The notes beneath the pieces are model-generated. The model saw only the letters and a program-made list of their open reading frames with translations, was not told where the DNA came from and made no database searches. The position numbers were made by a program, and so were the translations under genes. A stretch of 18,188 nucleotides of DNA. Source: JBGQDM01 sp041495845 (GTDB taxonomy: Bacteria > Acidobacteriota > Terriglobia > Terriglobales > Acidobacteriaceae). The DNA lies in contig JBGQDM010000067.1 of NCBI GenBank assembly GCA_041495845.1, positions 1-18,188 on the forward strand, written 5' to 3'. This document shows positions 6,790 to 13,413 of the stretch, in pieces; the stretch's first letter is position 1, and every line of letters starts with the position of its first letter.

Positions 6790-7548
6790 ATGCCGACGAA
6801 CGTCAAAGTCCTGTTGGTGGACGACAATCCGATGGTGTTGGGCATGTTACAGCAGGCGCTCGCGCCGCTGGCTGTCCTCTCCACCGCCACCGACGGCGCC
6901 GATGCGCTGCTCAAAGCCGTCGACGACCCGCCCGACCTGCTCATCAGCGACTACCGCATGCCCGGCATGGACGGTCGCCAACTGGTGGAGAAGTTGCGCA
7001 GCCGTCCCGCTACGTCCGCCATTGCGATCATTTTGCTGGCCGCCAAAGCCGACATCGCCGAACGCCTGGGGCAGCAGGAATCCGCGGTCGAGTTCCTGGA
7101 AAAGCCTTTCTTTCTGCGCGAAGCCACCCAGCGCATTAAACGCGTGATTGACAAAATTGCGCTGGAAAAAATGGCCAAGGACGCTCCTGGCGAAGGTGCC
7201 CTGCGTGGCAGCCTGACCCAGATGAATGTGATTGACCTCTTGCAGTCCCTGGAGATGGGCCGCAAGAATTGCCAGCTAACCTTCACCAACGAAGCCGACC
7301 GCTGCGATCTCTTTCTCGCCGAAGGCCAGATTAACCACGCCACCTACGGCCACCTCAAGGGCGACGAAGCGGTCTACAAAGTTCTGCGTTGGGAAAAGGG
7401 CAATTTCCAGATTGACTTCGAAGGCCGCAGTTCCGAACAAACCACCACGCGCTCCACGCAGAGCCTGATGATGGAGGGCCTGCGCATGCTCGATGAATCC
7501 CGCCGCGACGAAGAAGGCGCGGAAGAAGATGTCCTCCTCGACTCCTGA
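6790..7548 (+). CDS. REC-DUF4388 response regulator inside the molybdopterin operon
   Basis: The 252-aa protein has an N-terminal receiver domain (residues about 5-125) with acidic pair Asp11-Asp12, phosphoacceptor Asp54 (LLISDYRMPGMDG) and Lys105 (LEKPF). The conserved Ser/Thr switch position is Ala84 (IILLAAKAD), so signalling through the usual T-loop is questionable. Residues about 138-228 form a DUF4388 (PatA-like) domain, beginning LRGSLTQMNVIDLLQSLEMG and including LFLAEGQINHATYG and GNFQIDF. There is no DNA-binding domain, so output is probably by protein contact. It lies 8 nt after moaC and overlaps mogA by 20 nt, which places it firmly within the operon. A role in cofactor supply is inference only. 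Confidence 0.88.
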   Translation: MPTNVKVLLVDDNPMVLGMLQQALAPLAVLSTATDGADALLKAVDDPPDLLISDYRMPGMDGRQLVEKLRSRPATSAIAIILLAAKADIAERLGQQESAVEFLEKPFFLREATQRIKRVIDKIALEKMAKDAPGEGALRGSLTQMNVIDLLQSLEMGRKNCQLTFTNEADRCDLFLAEGQINHATYGHLKGDEAVYKVLRWEKGNFQIDFEGRSSEQTTTRSTQSLMMEGLRMLDESRRDEEGAEEDVLLDS

Positions 7549-8023
7549 CACCCTGACGGCCGCCATCCTTACCGTCAGTGATTCCGTCGCCCAGGGCCGG
7601 CGTCGTGATCTCTCCGGCCCCGCCCTGATTTCCATGCTGATGGAAAACCGCTTCCAGGTGGTGGAGACGGAAATCACCGCCGACGAGCGCCCCGCCATTG
7701 AGAACGCCCTGTTGCGGCTGGCGCAGAAAGCGCGTCTGGTGGTTTCCACCGGCGGCACCGGCCTGGCGCCGCGCGACGTCACGCCGGAAGCCACGCGCGC
7801 CGTTTGCGACCGCATCGTGGAAGGTCTGTCGGAAATCATGCGCCTCGAAGGAACAAAGAAGACACCCTATTCCGTGCTCAGCCGCGCCGTCTGCGGCACC
7901 ATCGGCTCCACCCTGATCATCAACCTGCCCGGCAGTCCACGCGGCGCTGTGGAGTCGCTTTCCACCGTCATTGAACTCCTGCCCCACGCGCTCAATTTGC
8001 TGCGCGGTGAAACCGAGCACTAG
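7529..8023 (+). CDS. mogA: molybdopterin adenylyltransferase, MogA/MoaB family
   Basis: The 164-aa MoCF-fold protein adenylylates molybdopterin before MoeA inserts molybdate. It shows AAILTVSDSVAQG, the signature VVSTGGTGLAPRDVTPEA with its catalytic acidic residue, and NLPGSPRGAVESL. Length fits the trimeric MogA/MoaB group. An upstream in-frame ATG at 7493 would lengthen the overlap. The ATG at 7529 is preferred because GGAAGAAG lies directly before it; it overlaps the regulator gene by 20 nt, implying translational coupling. MogA and MoaB cannot be separated reliably by eye. Since moeA and moaC are adjacent, the adenylyltransferase role is the natural reading. Confidence 0.9.
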   Translation: MSSSTPDTLTAAILTVSDSVAQGRRRDLSGPALISMLMENRFQVVETEITADERPAIENALLRLAQKARLVVSTGGTGLAPRDVTPEATRAVCDRIVEGLSEIMRLEGTKKTPYSVLSRAVCGTIGSTLIINLPGSPRGAVESLSTVIELLPHALNLLRGETEH

Positions 8024-8063
8024 CACGAGAGTTCAACGATTCGCCGCCTCCGGTTTTTTCCCG

Positions 8064-8069
8064 TAAACT
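8064..8069 (+). promoter_or_regulatory. -10-like TAAACT, candidate leaderless promoter
   Basis: TAAACT ends 6 nt before the TTG start at 8076, and no Shine-Dalgarno is present. A weak CCGCCTCCGG-TTTTTT element just upstream (8045-8059) may terminate the molybdopterin operon. Confidence 0.35.
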
Positions 8070-8075
8070 GGATAC

Positions 8076-8726
8076 TTGCACGCCATCAAACTTTTTCTCG
8101 CCAAGTACACCGCCTTGCTCCTGGCCTTGCTCAAGCCCTTGGGAGTCTGGGGCGTGTTCGGCATCGCCACCCTCGACGGCGCCCTGTTCGGCCTTCCGCC
8201 GGTGATGGACGTACTGGTCGCCAACTACGTTTACAACGACAAGCCCAAGTTCCTGTTGATTGCGCTCTTGGCTGCGGTTGGTTCCACCCTCGGCAGCATT
8301 GTCATCTACGTCATCGGCCGCAAGGGTGGGCAAGTCGTGCTGCGCAAACGCGTCTCCCAGCAGCGCATCGAGGAGTTCCAACGCAAATTCGCCAAACAGG
8401 AATTCTGGGGATTGATGTTGCCGGCCATGCTGCCGCCGCCGACGCCGTTCAAGCTGATTGAGCTGGCAGCCGCGGTTTTCGGCATGCCCCTGGGCAAGTA
8501 CCTGCTCGCCATTTTCCTCGGACGCTGCGTACGCTTTGTGGCGCTTTCCGTCCTCACCCTGAAGTTCGGTCCCCAGTTCGTCCATTGGACCAGCGGATTC
8601 TTCCGGTTGCATTTTGTGTGGGTTGAAGTCGCGGTGGGGGTGGGATTGCTGATCTGGCTCATTCTGTGGCGCCGCAAGCGGTCCCAGGCCGCGCCGGTTG
8701 CACCAACCACAGGCGTGATCGCCTGA
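8076..8726 (+). CDS. VTT/DedA-like (SNARE-associated) inner membrane protein
   Basis: The 216-aa protein has about five hydrophobic segments: GVFGIATLDGALFGLPPV, LLIALLAAVGSTLGSIVIYVIG, WGLMLPAMLPPPTPF, YLLAIFLGRCVRFVALSVL and a C-terminal VAVGVGLLIWLILW followed by a basic tail. The middle part, with a re-entrant PPPTPFK and a conserved GRxxRF helix, matches the VTT/DedA family. Members act in lipid scrambling or envelope homeostasis; the substrate here is unknown. The start is TTG, the only start codon after the in-frame stop at 8064. It sits 6 nt after a -10-like hexamer, so translation may be leaderless. The methyltransferase follows after 13 nt. Confidence 0.8.
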   Translation: MHAIKLFLAKYTALLLALLKPLGVWGVFGIATLDGALFGLPPVMDVLVANYVYNDKPKFLLIALLAAVGSTLGSIVIYVIGRKGGQVVLRKRVSQQRIEEFQRKFAKQEFWGLMLPAMLPPPTPFKLIELAAAVFGMPLGKYLLAIFLGRCVRFVALSVLTLKFGPQFVHWTSGFFRLHFVWVEVAVGVGLLIWLILWRRKRSQAAPVAPTTGVIA

Positions 8727-8739
8727 ACTGGAGGTTCGG

Positions 8740-9564
8740 ATGGGCGAAACTGTCAGTTCCAGGTCGCGTCCGGCAACGGCCCACTACGACGCCAACTACG
8801 GCAACTTTCAAACCGACCTCTACGCGGAAATCCGGCGCGAAGCCTTCGGCGAAGATATTGGTCAGAGTAGCTGGATCACCGCTGATGAGCAGGACCGCTT
8901 TCTGAGTTGGCTCAATCTCTCTCCCGGCAAGAGCCTGCTCGATGTGGCTTGTGGATCGGGAGGGCCCGCGCTCCGAATCGCCGCGAAAACGGGTTGTTCC
9001 CTCGTCGGGATTGATGTTCATGAACAGGCGGTGTCCACGGCCAAGTCGCTGGCGGCACAGCGCGAGTTGACGGGGCGGGCCGAGTTTCAGGTGGTGGATG
9101 CGACGGGACGACTGCCGTTTCCGGATGCCCGCTTTGATGCCATCACCTGCATTGATGCCATCAACCATCTTCCCGACCGTGGCAACGTGATTTCCGAGTG
9201 GGTCCGCATTCTGAAACCGGGCGGACGGCTGCTGTTCACCGATCCCATCACTGTGACCGGGCCGCTGACGAAGACGGAAATCGCGGTGCGCAGTTCGATT
9301 GGTTCTTTCCTGTTCGTTCCCAATGGGTATGACCAACGCATCCTGACGGAGTGCGGTTTGCGTTTACTCGTCTGTGAAGATGTGACGGCCAATATGGCGA
9401 CAATTGCCGCGCGTCGCGGCGCTGCCCGGGCCAAGCATAGTGCGGCACTGCGTAAGATCGAAGGCGAGCAGACCTACGCGGGACAGCAGGAGTTCTTTGA
9501 GGTGGCGGCTCGCGTGGCCAGAGAAAACCGGCTCTCGCGCTTCCTTTTCGTTTCCGAAAAGTAG
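8740..9564 (+). CDS. class I SAM-dependent methyltransferase
   Basis: The 274-aa protein has a Rossmann-type SAM domain. Motif I is LLDVACGSGG at residues 66-75, followed by the acidic end of strand 2 in LVGIDVH, VVDATGRLPFPDARFD, and the post-motif LKPGGRLLFTDP. The N-terminus (HYDANYGNFQTDLYAE) resembles methyltransferase-11/sterol-type enzymes acting on small molecules or lipids, but the substrate cannot be assigned. GGAGG precedes the ATG, and it lies 13 nt after the VTT protein gene, so co-transcription is likely. It converges on the next minus-strand gene with only 9 nt between stops. Confidence 0.85.
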   Translation: MGETVSSRSRPATAHYDANYGNFQTDLYAEIRREAFGEDIGQSSWITADEQDRFLSWLNLSPGKSLLDVACGSGGPALRIAAKTGCSLVGIDVHEQAVSTAKSLAAQRELTGRAEFQVVDATGRLPFPDARFDAITCIDAINHLPDRGNVISEWVRILKPGGRLLFTDPITVTGPLTKTEIAVRSSIGSFLFVPNGYDQRILTECGLRLLVCEDVTANMATIAARRGAARAKHSAALRKIEGEQTYAGQQEFFEVAARVARENRLSRFLFVSEK

Positions 9565-9573
9565 CGGAATTTC

Positions 9574-10089
9574 CTACACCGATGCCTGACGCGCTGCGCC
9601 GCTTCGCATCCCCAGTAACACGGGCAGACCAAAAAATGCCGCGCTGAAGAGCAGATCGCAGGCCAGCGCCGTCCGGTAAAACGGGATCGCCATCACGTAG
9701 CACGTGGCCAGTCCACCGAGCGTCTTGGGATACATGTTCCAGGAAGCCCACACCGCCAGATTGCTGACCACGAAGAAGCCCAGTGACGATGCCAGCGCCG
9801 CGCCACCGATGCGCAGCGGGCTGTTCGAAGCGCCAATTCGCGTTCCCAGTAGCAGCACGACGGCATACCAAGCCCAAGTCACGAAGTGGTCCCAGCTCAC
9901 GGGATAGCCATACAGGAAACGCGTGAGCGCGACATCAGCGCCCATGGCCATGGCCAGCGGAATCCAGGCGTGCCGCCGTGGACCCCGCGCCCCGAAGTAG
10001 AGCAGGGCCGCGTTCATCGACGTGAACGCGATCGGCGCGGTGGCAAACCGCAGAGCAATGGCCAGCGCCACAAACAGATAAACCAGCAT
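9574..10089 (-). CDS. DUF6580-like integral membrane protein
   Basis: The 171-aa hydrophobic protein has about five transmembrane segments: the N-terminal MLVYLFVALAIALRFA, IPLAMAMGADVALTRFLYG, WAWYAVVLLLGTRIG, ASSLGFFVVSNLAVWASW and ALACDLLFSAAFFGLPVLLG. The conserved-looking MNAALLYFGA, WDHFVTWAWY and NLAVWASWNMYPKT patterns fit the DUF6580 family as recalled, which has no established function. The frame begins with GTG at 10095. The ATG at 10089 is chosen because GAGG lies 5 nt upstream of it on the minus strand. It is about 80 nt downstream of the YdjM-type gene in the same direction. Confidence 0.7.
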   Translation of the reverse strand: MLVYLFVALAIALRFATAPIAFTSMNAALLYFGARGPRRHAWIPLAMAMGADVALTRFLYGYPVSWDHFVTWAWYAVVLLLGTRIGASNSPLRIGGAALASSLGFFVVSNLAVWASWNMYPKTLGGLATCYVMAIPFYRTALACDLLFSAAFFGLPVLLGMRSGAARQASV

Positions 10090-10168
10090 GATCACCTCGC
10101 AAAGCGGAAACTATGATTTTGCGCGTCCAAACGAGGCGCGTCAAGCACCAGACTAACATCGCGCAAGA

Positions 10169-11206
10169 CTAACGCCGCGCCGCCGCCTCCCCGCCGAACC
10201 TTTCCCGCAGCACCTGCAGTTGTGGGTCGAGTTCCACCGCGGCCCCCAGCGAGCGCGTTCCACCGCGATCGGGATATTCGTAACGCAGATCGGCGAAGCG
10301 CACACGATAGCCACCGCCGGGCAGCTCTTCCGTCTCGGTCACGGGAAACTGCGCCCAACTCAGATACACGCGTCCCAGGTGCGTTTGCTTCGCTGCCAGC
10401 GTCACCGGCGTTTCTTCCGGTTTCGGACGAATCCGCATGCCGCCGTCGGGATCCACTTCCGGCGTCAACGAATCCACCAGCGTGCGCACGAAGAATTCCC
10501 GCGTCTCGACAACTCCATACCACTTGAAGGGATTCACCCAATAGGGATACGCGGAAACGCGCAGCGGCTCCGCACCTTGGTACATCTGCGCTTCGAGCGT
10601 AGCTACGGCGCGCCGATGCTCGTAGTCGCGGACGCCCCACAGCAGGACGATCCCAAGCAACGCCAGGCGGGCTGCGACTCGTCCCGGCGGCCCGGAACGC
10701 CGCGCGCCAATCTCGTCGCCAATCAGCGAACCCAGCGCCGGAACAATCAATCCTCCGGCGAGCAGCACCAGCATCACCGGCTCGATAATGAACACGATGT
10801 CCCACGAATACCAGCGCTCGGAAAACGGCCAGAACGGGCGCACACCGTAGTTGTTGGTGAAGTCCAGCAAGATGTGGGTGAGCACGACGCCATACGCCGC
10901 CGCAAACAGCAGACCCCAGCGCGGCGGGAGCTTGACGAAGCGCGCGGGATTGCGCCACTGGAGCACGCGATACACGCAGTACATGAGCACGATCACCAGC
11001 GCCGCAACCAGCACGCCACCCAGAATCGAATGAGTGAAACCGCGATGGTAAGCGAAGGCAGCAACGCGGCCGTCAAAACGCGCCAACATGTCAATGTCTG
11101 GAGCTTCGGCGGCGAGCGTCAGCGTGGCCGTGGCCAGCGCGGTGCGCCGATTCAGACCGGCGCGTCCCAGGTTCGCGCCCAGAAGAAAATGTGTGATCGG
11201 TTCCAA
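10169..11206 (-). CDS. YdjM-type membrane-bound metal-dependent hydrolase
   Basis: The 345-aa protein begins MEPITHFLLGANLGRAG and carries the family's metal-ligand pattern: His6, Glu34-AP-Asp37-I-Asp39, His54-RGFT-His59 and His111-ILL-Asp115. Hydrophobic segments at about 61-83, 98-114, 135-160 and 180-192 place it in the inner membrane. The C-terminal 140 residues are a soluble extension (PYWVNPFKWYGVVETREFF). The family (formerly DUF457) is predicted to hydrolyse phospho- or lipid-type substrates, but none is firmly known. The start is TTG at 11206, the first usable start codon; no Shine-Dalgarno or well-placed -10 was found. A long plus-strand frame running through it is antisense shadow. 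Confidence 0.8.
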   Translation of the reverse strand: MEPITHFLLGANLGRAGLNRRTALATATLTLAAEAPDIDMLARFDGRVAAFAYHRGFTHSILGGVLVAALVIVLMYCVYRVLQWRNPARFVKLPPRWGLLFAAAYGVVLTHILLDFTNNYGVRPFWPFSERWYSWDIVFIIEPVMLVLLAGGLIVPALGSLIGDEIGARRSGPPGRVAARLALLGIVLLWGVRDYEHRRAVATLEAQMYQGAEPLRVSAYPYWVNPFKWYGVVETREFFVRTLVDSLTPEVDPDGGMRIRPKPEETPVTLAAKQTHLGRVYLSWAQFPVTETEELPGGGYRVRFADLRYEYPDRGGTRSLGAAVELDPQLQVLRERFGGEAAARR

Positions 11207-11300
11207 AGGTTGGAGACTGACGAATCCTCGACTGAGCCTATCAGATGCGCCGCACCAGCCGGGAGATGCAGCGGGGCTTCGGCAATCTGTGTCACCGTTC

Positions 11301-11350
11301 TTCTCCGCGCCCTCTGCGGGCTTTCCTCTGCGCTCTTCGTTTCAAGATTT
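11301..11350. repeat. interspersed repeat, third locus
   Basis: This segment contains CTCCGCGCCCTCTGCG (11303-11318), identical to 497-512, followed by CTCTGCG and CTTCGT units as in the first cluster. It lies in the intergenic space between the divergent YdjM-type and DUF1569-like genes, immediately before the latter's promoter. Confidence 0.65.
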
Positions 11351-11356
11351 CTCTGC

Positions 11357-11362
11357 TACGAT
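11357..11362 (+). promoter_or_regulatory. -10-like TACGAT, candidate leaderless promoter
   Basis: TACGAT in GCTACGATTTTTGT ends 6 nt before the ATG at 11369, and no Shine-Dalgarno is present. It follows the repeat unit directly. Confidence 0.4.
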
Positions 11363-11368
11363 TTTTGT

Positions 11369-11833
11369 ATGCCGCATAAGACTCTGACCCACCCACAAGA
11401 CGTTGCCGAAATTCGGCGTCGCGTTGACCAGCTTCGTTCCGACAGCGCCCGTTGCTGGGGAAAAATGAACGCGCATCAGGCACTCTGCCATCTCAGCGAT
11501 TCGTTTTTGCTGGTGATGGGCGAAAAAAACACCACCCGACGCCCCGTCCCGGTGCTGGGGAAATTGGTGCGGCGGCTGGCGCTGGATGTCCCTTTGCGCT
11601 GGCCCAAGGGTTACGGCACCGTGCCGGAACTCGATCAACTCATTGGCGGCACGCGCCCCACCGAATTCGAGCGCGACCGGCAAACGCTGCGCAACTTGTT
11701 TGAGCGCTTTCTCGCCTCGCCGCGCGATTTCCAATTCGCCCCGCATCCCTTCTTCGGCGAGATGAGCGAAGCCGACTGGCTGCGCTGGGGCTACCTCCAC
11801 ATGGACCACCACCTGCGCCAGTTCGGCGTGTAG
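11369..11833 (+). CDS. DUF1569/DinB-superfamily protein
   Basis: The 154-aa protein is a predicted four-helix-bundle member of the DinB/YfiT-like superfamily. Key positions are His36 in WGKMNAHQALCHL and a C-terminal HMDHHLRQF with His144 and His147/His148, consistent with a three-histidine metal site. DinB-like proteins often bind a divalent metal and act as thiol-dependent transferases, but this group has no proven substrate. The open frame extends more than 1 kb upstream, but that part is antisense to the YdjM-type gene. The ATG at 11369 fits the family start and the promoter spacing. It is the last core-like gene before the composition shift. Confidence 0.8.
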   Translation: MPHKTLTHPQDVAEIRRRVDQLRSDSARCWGKMNAHQALCHLSDSFLLVMGEKNTTRRPVPVLGKLVRRLALDVPLRWPKGYGTVPELDQLIGGTRPTEFERDRQTLRNLFERFLASPRDFQFAPHPFFGEMSEADWLRWGYLHMDHHLRQFGV

Positions 11834-11909
11834 GGGTACCCCCTACCCCCTCCCCCGGCCTATTGTTTTCATCGGCTTGGCGGGAGAATCGCACTTAGAT
11901 CCTGGAGGA

Positions 11910-11950
11910 ATAAGGACTTATACGGAAAATCTAGAGCCGTAAGGACTTAT
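11910..11950. repeat. paired palindromic 12-mers (TAAGGACTTAT), possible operator or boundary repeat
   Basis: ATAAGGACTTAT (11910-11921) and GTAAGGACTTAT (11939-11950) share 11 identical bases. Each is near-palindromic (TAAG-GA-CTTA), and their starts are 29 bp apart. They sit where the GC content falls. They may be a dimeric-protein operator, an integration scar or another interspersed repeat. Confidence 0.55.
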
Positions 11951-12062
11951 TTCTTTCAGCTAATCTTTATGTGGTCGCTATATCTTTTGTGCAACGTGGG
12001 GAGGGGGAATGTCAAGGGAAAAGTGGTGAGACCCGAACCATCGCGCCGTCGAATCTACAAGG

Positions 12063-12068
12063 TACAAT
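12063..12068 (+). promoter_or_regulatory. -10-like TACAAT upstream of the nuclease-like gene
   Basis: TACAAT lies 44 nt before the preferred ATG at 12113, leaving room for a leader with the GAGGA Shine-Dalgarno at 12103-12107. This supports 12113 over the upstream ATG at 11969. No -35 box is obvious. Confidence 0.35.
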
Positions 12069-12112
12069 CGGAGACCGCATCCAAATTTGGGCCCGCAAGT
12101 GTGAGGACTCTA

Positions 12113-12559
12113 ATGGAAGACCCTGTCGTCGCGGCTGCGCAGCGTGCGTTCTCAAACCGGCTCAAAAACTCGAGCGACGTCTCCAAGAACACGAAAAACG
12201 CTCAATCCATCGCAAGGGAATGGCGTAGCGACGTGCATAAGCTGGACCCTGAACGGTTCCAAATCGAGGCGATGGTTACTCCCGAACTGGATCAGAGGAT
12301 AGACGTCGTGGATTTAGGCGCGGCTCGTGCTTACGAGTTCAAGGTTTCAGGGAAAAATGCCCCGGCTGAGTTTTACAAGGATATTGTAAAGGTGCTCATC
12401 TGGAATGAGCGCTGCAACAAGAAACTGCGTGGTTTGGTGTTTATCACAGAGGAGGAGCACGGACGGCCCTTTCTTGACGCCCCCATGCCGCGTGCGTATA
12501 TCGAATACTTAGCAAAAGCGGGGCTGCAAGTGGGAGTTGAGTACGTGCGGCACGACTGA
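12113..12559 (+). CDS. small protein with PD-(D/E)XK nuclease-like motif
   Basis: The 148-aa protein is not recognised by overall sequence. Its core reads Glu52, then RIDVVD with Asp64, then YEFKV with Glu75-x-Lys77, followed by a helix (FYKDIVKVLIWNE). Glu/Asp/E-x-K in this spacing and strand-strand-helix order fits the PD-(D/E)XK nuclease fold. The N-terminal third is charged and helical (QRAFSNRLKNSSDVSKNTKNAQ). The ATG at 12113 is chosen because GAGGA lies 5 nt upstream and TACAAT further up. The alternative start at 11969 would add 48 unlikely residues. It converges with the RNase H gene (2 nt between stops). G+C is about 52% in its centre. Nuclease activity is inferred from motif only. 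Confidence 0.65.
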   Translation: MEDPVVAAAQRAFSNRLKNSSDVSKNTKNAQSIAREWRSDVHKLDPERFQIEAMVTPELDQRIDVVDLGAARAYEFKVSGKNAPAEFYKDIVKVLIWNERCNKKLRGLVFITEEEHGRPFLDAPMPRAYIEYLAKAGLQVGVEYVRHD

Positions 12560-12561
12560 CA

Positions 12562-13413
12562 CTAAGGGAGACTTGCTAGCGCAGCCTGATTTTTGGCTGT
12601 GCGAATCTCTCGACGTGACGGAAGTGGTACTTCCCCACAGATCTCCAACACTTGTGGGTATCGTGGGTTGTCGTTGAACTGAACACTATACCCATGCTGT
12701 CGGTGAAGGTCCATAGCCAAGGCTGCGGGAGCGAAAGCATAGCAACTCTCGGTGTATTCCTGTGTCTCTTCTGAGAACACATCAAAGCGGATCTTGTTTT
12801 CGCCTTTTGCCATGACGCTCTTGCGGTATGGACGAATCACGATACGCTGGCCTCGTGCTGGAAATCGCACAGCCGCACCCTTGACCATCGAACGCGCGAT
12901 CGTTCCGGGCTTATAGCCACGGTCAACGTCTGCGCCACCTCTTTGAGCAGCAGTCTTGGCTGCTTTATCGACCCTCTTGAGGATCGGTGACTCCTTTCCA
13001 GGCGTCCACTCGAAATGCACGATCACTCTAGCCTTGGAATGTGCCGATAATAATTGATTCCACAAATCCCAGTTTTCCCGTGGCTCCCCGTGCTGATTCC
13101 TCCAGCCGTTCTTCTTCCACTCCCTGGCGCGGGACACGCCTTCCTTCACATAGCGAGAATCGGTGATGATTTGCACACGTGTGACTCCGCCCCATGGGGC
13201 ATTGTCGCGAATCCATTTAAGCGTGCGGATACACGCAAGTAGTTCCATCCTGTTATTGCTACTCTCGGCACAACCCAAGTCCACAATCAGCTCCTCGTCG
13301 CGCAGCAGGTGGTCTGGATACCTGACGATGGCGGCACATCCTGCGGTTCCTCCCGGATTGTGATAGCAGGAACCGTCCGTATAGATGTGGATGGCGTGAG
13401 GATCAAGCTGCAT
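12562..13413 (-). CDS. type I ribonuclease H with unrecognised C-terminal extension
   Basis: The 283-aa protein begins with an RNase HI domain (residues about 6-157): IYTDGS with Asp13, NNRMELLA with Glu57, IITDSRYV with Asp85, the GWRNQHGEP substrate-handle region, and Asp149 in KRVDKAAK. The full DEDD catalytic set is present, so hydrolysis of RNA in RNA-DNA hybrids is expected. About 125 further residues follow; ordinary RNase HI ends near 155. The extension (RIVIRPYRKSVMAKGENKIRFDVFSEE, then a helix ALAMDLHRQHGYSVQF) matches no domain known to me. The frame is open to a TTG at 13422, but the ATG at 13413 is preferred. It lies in the accessory island, divergent from the deaminase-like gene, and is unlikely to be the housekeeping rnhA. 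Confidence 0.85.
   Translation of the reverse strand: MQLDPHAIHIYTDGSCYHNPGGTAGCAAIVRYPDHLLRDEELIVDLGCAESSNNRMELLACIRTLKWIRDNAPWGGVTRVQIITDSRYVKEGVSRAREWKKNGWRNQHGEPRENWDLWNQLLSAHSKARVIVHFEWTPGKESPILKRVDKAAKTAAQRGGADVDRGYKPGTIARSMVKGAAVRFPARGQRIVIRPYRKSVMAKGENKIRFDVFSEETQEYTESCYAFAPAALAMDLHRQHGYSVQFNDNPRYPQVLEICGEVPLPSRREIRTAKNQAALASLP

Larger units (their letters stand above)
11834..12112. other. left boundary region of the accessory island
   Basis: No supported gene is seen here. It begins with a C-rich, palindromic tract (GGGGTACCCC, then repeated CCCCCT), then becomes AT-richer. It contains two copies of a 12-bp palindromic element (see 11910-11950) and a TACAAT hexamer at 12063-12068. 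The frame of the next gene is open through part of it from an ATG at 11969, but those residues are not protein-like and no Shine-Dalgarno precedes that ATG. Confidence 0.5.

Noticed and set aside
8024..8063. Rho-independent terminator after mogA
   Set aside because: There is a T6 run, but the preceding stem (CCG/CGG) is too short to support with confidence.
10220..11368. Upstream extension of the DUF1569-like frame
   Set aside because: It lies antisense to the YdjM-type hydrolase, whose metal-ligand pattern is clear, and the family start is at 11369.
11969..12112. N-terminal extension of the nuclease-like gene from the ATG at 11969
   Set aside because: No Shine-Dalgarno, non-protein-like residues, and a better start with GAGGA and a -10 hexamer exists at 12113.
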